From JANMDN01 sp031376285 (lineage in GTDB: Bacteria; Actinomycetota; Thermoleophilia; Miltoncostaeales; Miltoncostaeaceae), in assembly GCA_031376285.1 (NCBI GenBank), contig JANMDN010000073.1, positions 1-47,410 of the forward strand: DNA of 47,410 bases, read 5' to 3'. The notes beneath the pieces are model-generated. The model was not told the origin of the DNA. It saw only the letters and a list, made by a program, of their open reading frames with translations, and made no database searches. Shown here one piece after another: positions 42,920-47,410 of the stretch. Positions within the stretch are counted from its first letter, which is position 1. The number at the start of each line of letters is the position of its first letter. The position numbers and the translations under genes were made by a program.

Positions 42920-43280
42920 ACGAATCAGAGCAAGCCATTTGTCGCCGCTGAGCAGGGCGTTCGTCGTCCTACGCTTCCTGCCGGTCGTCCGCTCAAAGGG
43001 GCTGGACGGCCGGCCTGCCGTCTGTGAGCGACGCAATATGTCCTCGGCGATGGCGTCGAGGACATATTGGATGGTCTCGAGGGTCGGCGCCTTGATCTCC
43101 GACTGTCGGTGGTTGCTACAAATGTACGGTTGGAAGTTCGGGGATCGAGCAATTGACTGGTAACCTCCGGGTTACGGAAGGTTGGCCCACGGAGTGAGGT
43201 TTGCTCCGGTCTCGGGAGGTGTCCACGATGTCGACGCGGCGCCCTGGACCCTTTGACCGAACGATCTGAAGGAGAGCGAG
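42920..43280. other. Gap with a 13-bp perfect inverted repeat
   Basis: CAATATGTCCTCG (43034-43046) and CGAGGACATATTG (43057-43069) are perfect complements around a ten-base loop. On the minus strand the surrounding frame reads KAPTLETIQYVLDAIAEDILRRS, but it has no start codon, so it may be a gene relic. Nothing else is seen before the ribosome site at 43271. Confidence 0.4.
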
Positions 43281-43601
43281 ATGGCGAAGTACACGCTGGT
43301 CTACAGAGGCGGCGGCGGCATTCCTCAGACTCCCGAGGAGGGCGAGCGCCAGATGGCGGCCTGGGGTGCCTGGTACGGGGCGCTCGGGGCGGCGGTCTTG
43401 GACGGGGGCGCACCGTTCGGACCGTCGGCCCGCGTCGCGAGCGCGGGGTCGGCCTCGGACGGCGCTCCGAGTGGCCTTTCGGGCTACACGATTATCTTGG
43501 CCGACACTCTCGGCCAAGCGACTGAGCTCGCGAGGGGTTGCCCGGTCCTTGTCGCTGGTGGCGAGGTCGATGTCTACGAGTGCATCGACATGGGGATGTA
43601 G
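43281..43601 (+). CDS. YCII-related protein
   Basis: The 106-residue protein begins AKYTLVYRGGGGIPQTPEEGERQMAAWGAWYGALGAAVLDGGAPFG and ends LADTLGQATELARGCPVLVAGGEVDVYECIDM. This is the YCII/DGPF-type alpha-beta barrel (T-P-E-E ... W-x-x-W ... G ... C-P-x-x-x-x-G-G-x-V-x-V-x-E). Such proteins are predicted small enzymes, often linked to ECF sigma genes. ATG 43281 has AAGGAG eight bases upstream. The start of a more chromosome-like region is inferred here. Confidence 0.85.
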   Translation: MAKYTLVYRGGGGIPQTPEEGERQMAAWGAWYGALGAAVLDGGAPFGPSARVASAGSASDGAPSGLSGYTIILADTLGQATELARGCPVLVAGGEVDVYECIDMGM

Positions 43602-43627
43602 CCCGCGAAACTGAAAGGGGTTGGCCG

Positions 43628-43927
43628 ATGGCCGGAATCGTCGTTCGCTACCGAACGTCACTCAGCGAGGCAGATCGCAACCAGCGGCTCATCGAGGCGG
43701 TGTTTGCCGAACTCGTCGGCACGGACCCGGGCGGTATTCGATACGCGGCCATGCGTCTGGCCGATGGCGCCAGCTTTGTCCACGTGGCGCTCATCGACGA
43801 TCCGGCGGCCAACCCGCTGCTTGAGCTTCCCGCGTTCGCCGCCTTCCAACACGGCCTCGCCGAGCGGTGCGAAGTCCAGCCGGAGGCGGCGATGGCCGCA
43901 CTGATCGGCTCCTACAAGATGTTTTAA
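43628..43927 (+). CDS. Small ABM-like protein of unknown function
   Basis: The 99-residue protein reads GIVVRYRTSLSEADRNQRLIEAVFAELVGTDPGGIRYAAMRLADGASFVHVALID and then ELPAFAAFQHGLAERCEVQPEAAMAALIGSYKMF. The pattern (strand, long helix, strand, F-x-H-V, AF-x-x-F) is that of dimeric alpha-beta barrel (antibiotic biosynthesis monooxygenase-like) proteins. ATG 43628 has AAAGGGG upstream. It follows the YCII gene by 26 bases and is likely co-transcribed. Confidence 0.75.
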   Translation: MAGIVVRYRTSLSEADRNQRLIEAVFAELVGTDPGGIRYAAMRLADGASFVHVALIDDPAANPLLELPAFAAFQHGLAERCEVQPEAAMAALIGSYKMF

Positions 43928-44011
43928 GAACCGGCGTCGAAGGTACCCGACCCTCGAACGGGAAGACCGGCGACCTCGGATCGTGGCCGCCGACAAGTGT
44001 CTCGTCGGACG

Positions 44012-44389
44012 TCAGTCGGGGATCACGAACGTCTGCCCGGGGAAGATCAGGTCGGGGTTTTCGATGTTGTTGACACGAGCGATCTTCTGCCAGCTCACTC
44101 CGAAGTGCTGGCCGATCGCGCTGAGCGTGTCGCCGCTCTTGACCGTGTATTGCCGGCGCTTAGGCGGATGCGGTGCTGCTTTCTCGCGGTGCGCCGGTGC
44201 GGAGCGAGCCGGGGCGGCCTGCGCCCGAGCAGCGGCCGGTGCCGCCTCAATCACAGGCATCTCCACCGAGATCTCTTCGGCTACCGGCGGCGCAGCCGCT
44301 TCGGTGGCTTCTGCCACCTCCGGGGCGTTCTGCGCGGCCCACTGTGAGAGTCCGTCAGTTCCCGCTCCGTCGAGCTTGTCGTCACCCAT
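44012..44389 (-). CDS. LysM-domain protein
   Basis: The 125-residue protein has an acidic Ala/Glu/Pro-rich first half and a basic PAHREKAAPHPPKRR link. One C-terminal LysM domain follows (QYTVKSGDTLSAIGQHFGVSWQKIARVNNIENPDLIFPGQTFVIP), which binds peptidoglycan-like polymers. There is no signal peptide, so it resembles cytosolic LysM proteins of the YgaU/BON-LysM type. ATG 44389 was chosen because GAAAGG lies nine bases upstream. It converges with the 99-aa gene. Confidence 0.85.
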   Translation of the reverse strand: MGDDKLDGAGTDGLSQWAAQNAPEVAEATEAAAPPVAEEISVEMPVIEAAPAAARAQAAPARSAPAHREKAAPHPPKRRQYTVKSGDTLSAIGQHFGVSWQKIARVNNIENPDLIFPGQTFVIPD

Positions 44390-44487
44390 GATGCGCATCC
44401 TTTCAATTCGTTTCTCGACGCAAACCCGAGGCGCCGAGGCGGAGCCTAAACGGTGGTGTGTGGTCGGGTCCAGTTGAGTGGGCGGTG

Positions 44488-44740
44488 ATGAGCGAGCCAG
44501 CGAGAACGGCAACGACGCACCGGACCGCGGAAACGCGGGCCGGGGACGATTCGCGGAAGCGTTCCTTGCTCTTCCCGCTCTCACGCGGTTGCTCACTTGA
44601 CGCCGACGGCGACCACCATCTCGCACAGGCCTTCGAGTTCGTCCCGCCTCTCGAAGGCGTTGAGTTCGTGCTCGATCTCCAACCGGGCGCATCCCGTTCA
44701 GCTTCATCGAGAGCGGCGGGCATCTGATGCGGCGCACCGA
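44488..44740 (+). pseudogene. STAS-domain (anti-anti-sigma) fragment, frameshifted
   Basis: The first frame reads SLDADGDHHLAQAFEFVPPLEGVEFVLDL. After a shift near 44685 another frame reads RIPFSFIESGGHLMRRTERSLR. Joined, they fit a STAS domain (G-x-L-D-x-x-x ... L-V-L-D-L-x-x-x-x-F-I-D-S-S-G-L), although the phosphoacceptor serine region is altered (IESGG). The broken frame suggests decay. Confidence 0.45.
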
Positions 44741-44991
44741 ACGTTCCCTGCGACGATGCTGCCCCAGACCGTTACGGCGTGGTTCGTGTTGAGCTGGCGC
44801 TCAGGGGAAGGCCGATTGGCTCACTCGACGAGATGATCGCTGCCCACTTCCTCTCTTGCGATGCGGTCCTGGTGACCGGCAATGTTCGCCACTTCGGGCA
44901 GGTGAGGGGACTTCGCCTTGCAGGCGTGGGAGCGGTCCGCCCAGACAGACCGCCCCCGCGAGACGGAGTTGGTCGATGCCGTTCACACTGA
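44741..44991 (+). pseudogene. VapC-type PIN toxin C-terminal fragment
   Basis: The frame reads RYGVVRVELALRGRPIGSLDEMIAAHFLSCDAVLVTGNVRHFGQVRGLRLA. This is the second half of a PIN-domain VapC toxin (R-x-L-x-x-x-G-x-P-I-G-x-x-D-x-L-I-A-A-H-A-L ... L-V-T-x-N-x-x-H-F). The first half and any VapB are missing, and it abuts the STAS fragment, so it is a remnant. Confidence 0.6.
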
Positions 44992-45170
44992 TCGAAGGGA
45001 CCTTCCACATCATCGGTCAGACCGCGGCGGCAATCCGAGCGGGTTCGGCCCGCCCGGGCCCTGGCGGCATCGAGACCTCACCAACGCCCACCCGGGGCGA
45101 TTCATTACCGGCTCCTGAGCCTTCCTCGGTTGTCTCGGATCTGGTGAACCCGATCAGGCTCGAACGGTAA
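44976..45170 (+). CDS. Short protein resembling a nuclease N-terminus
   Basis: The 64-residue frame starts MPFTLIEGTFHIIG, a start I associate with thermonuclease-like proteins (MPFTLIxGTFHxxGYxPDGDSIRF). It then loses similarity (QTAAAIRAGSARPG). GGAG lies seven bases upstream of ATG 44976. It may be a truncated or frameshifted nuclease gene. Its end overlaps the end of the oxidase gene at 45154 by 17 bases. Confidence 0.35.
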   Translation: MPFTLIEGTFHIIGQTAAAIRAGSARPGPGGIETSPTPTRGDSLPAPEPSSVVSDLVNPIRLER

Positions 45171-46260
45171 TTGATGTGCGCGCCCGGCCGCGCGAGCCGT
45201 AGCCGCGCCAGTCGAGATAGTCGACCGTGAACGGGATCGAGCCCGGGCTCGTCGGCCGGACCAAGATGTCGAACCGCATCGCCGTCGCCAGCCGGAACGG
45301 ATGGTTGGCGGGGATGGTGTAGGGCGCCGAATAGGCCCCGAGCGGCGGCACACCGAGGGGGTGGCCGTCTTGAGCGATTACCTGTGCGTCGACGCCGAGG
45401 CGGTACTCGGCAATCGAGTAGCTGGAGTTCAGGAGCCTGATCAAAACGGTCTGGCCGACGCGCGTGCTAACCGCGGCCCGACTGTCAGTGATCGGCGTCG
45501 ACCCGTCTCGTGCGACGGCGCCGCTGATAGTGAAGACGTCGGGCTGCCAGTCGTTGAGAATGCCACCGGTGGTGAATCCCGAGCGATCATTCGGGCGAAT
45601 AATGTCGCGGCCATTGCCGTCGAGGGGGTGCTTCGCGTGATCGGCGCTGAGCTTGTGCCAACGTGAGTCGTGGGCGGTTGTGATCCAGATCGCCTCGGCG
45701 TCGTAGCGCTGAAGGTTGTCGGGGGCACCGGCGGCGCTGACCCAGCCCGGACTGCGAGGCGGGTCGACAATGAGCCCGCCGACAAGGCCCATCTCGAAGT
45801 GCAGCGGCGTGTTCACATGGCAGTGGTAGAAGAAAAAGCCGGCCTGTCGGGGTGTCCACTGATAGGTGTAGCCGCCCTTGATTTCGAACGAGTGCTTGCC
45901 AACGCCATCGTTCATCGGGCTCGGCTCGATACCGTGCCAGTGAACCGTATGCGCTCCGCGGCCGGTCGTGACGGTGGCGTGCACCGTCTGCCCCTCGCGA
46001 ACACGTACAAGCGGCGAAGGGAACGTCGGCGTGCTCCCCGGTTCGACGGCGACCCACATCCGGAGTTTGTTCTTACCGTTCGGCAGCCGCAGAGGTAGGG
46101 GAAGATCGTAGTTCTCGGCGAGGCGCAGCGCGATTTGGACGTCGGGCGCCACGCGGTCGAGGGTGCGCCGCGGCTCCGAGGGGGGATCGACGAACTTGGT
46201 GAACATCTTGGTGTCGGTGCCACCGGAAACACGGTGCCGATGGATGGTCGGTAGAGGCAT
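45154..46260 (-). CDS. Multicopper oxidase-type cupredoxin protein
   Basis: The 368-residue protein has copper motifs AHTVHWHGIEPSP (H-x-H-G) and FFFYHCHVNTPLHFEMGLVGGLIV (HCHxxxHxxxG). A second cupredoxin-like half follows (DVFTISGAV ... VLIRLLNSSYSIAEYRLGVDAQVIAQDGHPLG ... RFDILVRPTSPGSIPF). No signal peptide is obvious; the start MPLPTIHRHRVSGGTDTKMF is polar. ATG 46260 has GGAGCGG upstream and follows the partner gene by 18 bases, so both are one operon. The pair may act together as a copper oxidase or as electron-transfer proteins; the substrate is unknown. Confidence 0.88.
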   Translation of the reverse strand: MPLPTIHRHRVSGGTDTKMFTKFVDPPSEPRRTLDRVAPDVQIALRLAENYDLPLPLRLPNGKNKLRMWVAVEPGSTPTFPSPLVRVREGQTVHATVTTGRGAHTVHWHGIEPSPMNDGVGKHSFEIKGGYTYQWTPRQAGFFFYHCHVNTPLHFEMGLVGGLIVDPPRSPGWVSAAGAPDNLQRYDAEAIWITTAHDSRWHKLSADHAKHPLDGNGRDIIRPNDRSGFTTGGILNDWQPDVFTISGAVARDGSTPITDSRAAVSTRVGQTVLIRLLNSSYSIAEYRLGVDAQVIAQDGHPLGVPPLGAYSAPYTIPANHPFRLATAMRFDILVRPTSPGSIPFTVDYLDWRGYGSRGRARTSITVRA

Positions 46261-46278
46261 GATCCGCTCCGTCGCTGG

Positions 46279-47410
46279 TCAGCGCTGGTTGGGGAAGTGC
46301 GTCCCATCGAGATCACCCGTGATCGCCCAATGGGTCACTAGACCACCCGGGTAGTTCCCCCCCGCGGCGGTCTGAGAGGGCTCTATGTGGCAGTGCATCG
46401 GGTATTCGATTGGGCTCTGGAATAGGCCGTTCTTGTCGCGGTGGGCGAGCTCCTCGCCGAGCGCGGAGCGCAATGCAGCGCCGATGGGGCCGGGGATGTC
46501 GGGTGGGCGCAGGTACGGCAGGAGCCAGTCGACCCGGTCGAGGGGCCCGACCCGCCAGGAGTCGATGAAGGGAACGTTCGACGACACCACGCCGTTCTCG
46601 GCGGTCATGAAGACATGGTTGCCGTGGATATGCAGCGAGTGGGCAGCGGCTCCGGTGTTGACGATCCGGATCAGATGCGGCTGCCCGAGGCGCCCGATCG
46701 GTGTGGTTTGGGGATCGTGCGAAGCGAAGTATCCGCTCTGTCCGTTCAGAAGGAAGTAGCGCGGCACAAAGTCGGTTGCGACCTGGAGCGGATCGACCGA
46801 CAGACCCGCTTCGATTCGCTCGTGCCAGCGCGGATCGACGGTGTGCAAGTGCCAGATGCGCGACCGTTCGGGAATCCAAGGCTCACCCGGAAAGTGGGCG
46901 GTGGTCCCGAAATCGGAAAAGAGCGACATGAGGGCGGGCGGCGGATCGGTGTATGGGGACGGGCCACCTGCGGGGAGCACGACCATGACTCCGTGAAGGC
47001 CCATCAGCCGATTGAGCGGTGCGTTCAAGGGGTCGAGGTAGATGTAGGTGCCCGGGGGAGGCGCGGTGAATAACAGCCTCGCGCGCTCTCCCGGGGCGAT
47101 CGGAGCTGTCGTGATCCCGGTTCCCTGAACGGCGAATGCGTGCGGCTCATCGAGGGAGTTGAGCACCGAGAGGTCGATCGTGTCGCCCTCGGTCGCGTAG
47201 AGCACCGGGCCCGGCAAGCGCGGCCCGTCGGCGCTTCCGAAGGTCCACATGTAGACCGGCGTGAGGTCGACCATCTCGACAAGCGCGTCGCTGATGGTCA
47301 GCTCAAACGGCACCACTGCGGCGCTCGCGTTGCTCCCGAGTAGTCGACTCGCCTGGGTCGTGCCGAGGGCCATCGCCGAGGCAAATCCCATCAACCCAAG
47401 TCCGAGAAAC
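46279..47410 (-). CDS. Exported multicopper oxidase-type protein (5' end outside window)
   Basis: The frame is open to the right edge and reads FLGLGLMGFASAMALG, the hydrophobic core of a Tat-type signal, so the true start and any twin-arginine pair lie beyond 47410. The visible 371+ residues have two cupredoxin parts. The copper motifs are AAHSLHIHGNHVF (HxxHxH) and YPMHCHIEPSQTAAGGNYPGG, the latter an HCH motif lacking the usual His/Met axial ligands. The first half shows only partial motif remains (EPHAFAVQGTG, YIYLDPLNAPLNRLMGLHG). It precedes the second oxidase gene in one operon. Confidence 0.85.
   Translation of the reverse strand, partial: FLGLGLMGFASAMALGTTQASRLLGSNASAAVVPFELTISDALVEMVDLTPVYMWTFGSADGPRLPGPVLYATEGDTIDLSVLNSLDEPHAFAVQGTGITTAPIAPGERARLLFTAPPPGTYIYLDPLNAPLNRLMGLHGVMVVLPAGGPSPYTDPPPALMSLFSDFGTTAHFPGEPWIPERSRIWHLHTVDPRWHERIEAGLSVDPLQVATDFVPRYFLLNGQSGYFASHDPQTTPIGRLGQPHLIRIVNTGAAAHSLHIHGNHVFMTAENGVVSSNVPFIDSWRVGPLDRVDWLLPYLRPPDIPGPIGAALRSALGEELAHRDKNGLFQSPIEYPMHCHIEPSQTAAGGNYPGGLVTHWAITGDLDGTHFPNQR

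Overview
This is a GC-rich actinobacterial chromosome segment. It is probably from the Thermoleophilia/Solirubrobacterales: evidence is the style of the truncated secreted protein at the left edge, the SCO6880-type conjugation operon, the YCII/ABM-like small proteins and the frequent GTG/TTG starts. Assignment to the phylum is firm; the order is inferred. Nearly everything up to about 42.9 kb is accessory DNA. More chromosome-like genes follow: YCII, LysM and a multicopper oxidase pair.

Layout. 1-26.7 kb is most of an integrative conjugative element (ICE). It holds an orphan winged-helix regulator with an ArdC-type antirestriction protein, an unknown membrane protein, a DUF3800-like protein, a candidate oriT and a MobF relaxase. 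An inserted cargo block follows, with two ECF sigma factors and three four-cysteine membrane or secreted proteins. Then comes a leftward transfer operon: a small two-segment membrane protein, a membrane-anchored transfer protein, a VirB6-like channel protein, an SCO6880-family protein, a VirB4 ATPase, and a VirD4/TraG coupling protein broken by a one-base frameshift. A divergent operon encodes a lytic transglycosylase/NlpC-P60 wall hydrolase. The ICE half ends with an excisionase, a tyrosine integrase, a HigBA toxin-antitoxin pair, two unknown genes and a strip of dead genes (IS3 transposase, Sel1 repeat, CD-NTase).

26.7-42.9 kb is a tandem series of segments bounded by copies of the 3' half of a tRNA-Cys gene. 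Two 47-bp cores, at 26729 and 32496, are identical; diverged or partial copies lie at 34718, 40843 and 42872. The flanks carry repeated CTGGCGCAT boxes and TTTTGCAGGCAGTTC boxes at fixed distances, as expected for integrase arm and core sites. Segment contents are: a secreted SGNH-hydrolase/PKD protein plus a toxin/CopG pair; an AbiE toxin-antitoxin pair alone; an integrase remnant with two metal or drug efflux operons under ArsR regulators; and HipBA. Four of the five att-bounded stretches therefore carry exactly one recognisable toxin-antitoxin system, each of a different family. This accretion array is the most interesting feature of the window.

43-47.4 kb holds small stress/enzyme-like proteins, a LysM protein, decayed STAS, VapC and nuclease-like fragments, and a two-gene multicopper oxidase operon. 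The second cupredoxin gene runs off the right edge within a Tat-like signal peptide.
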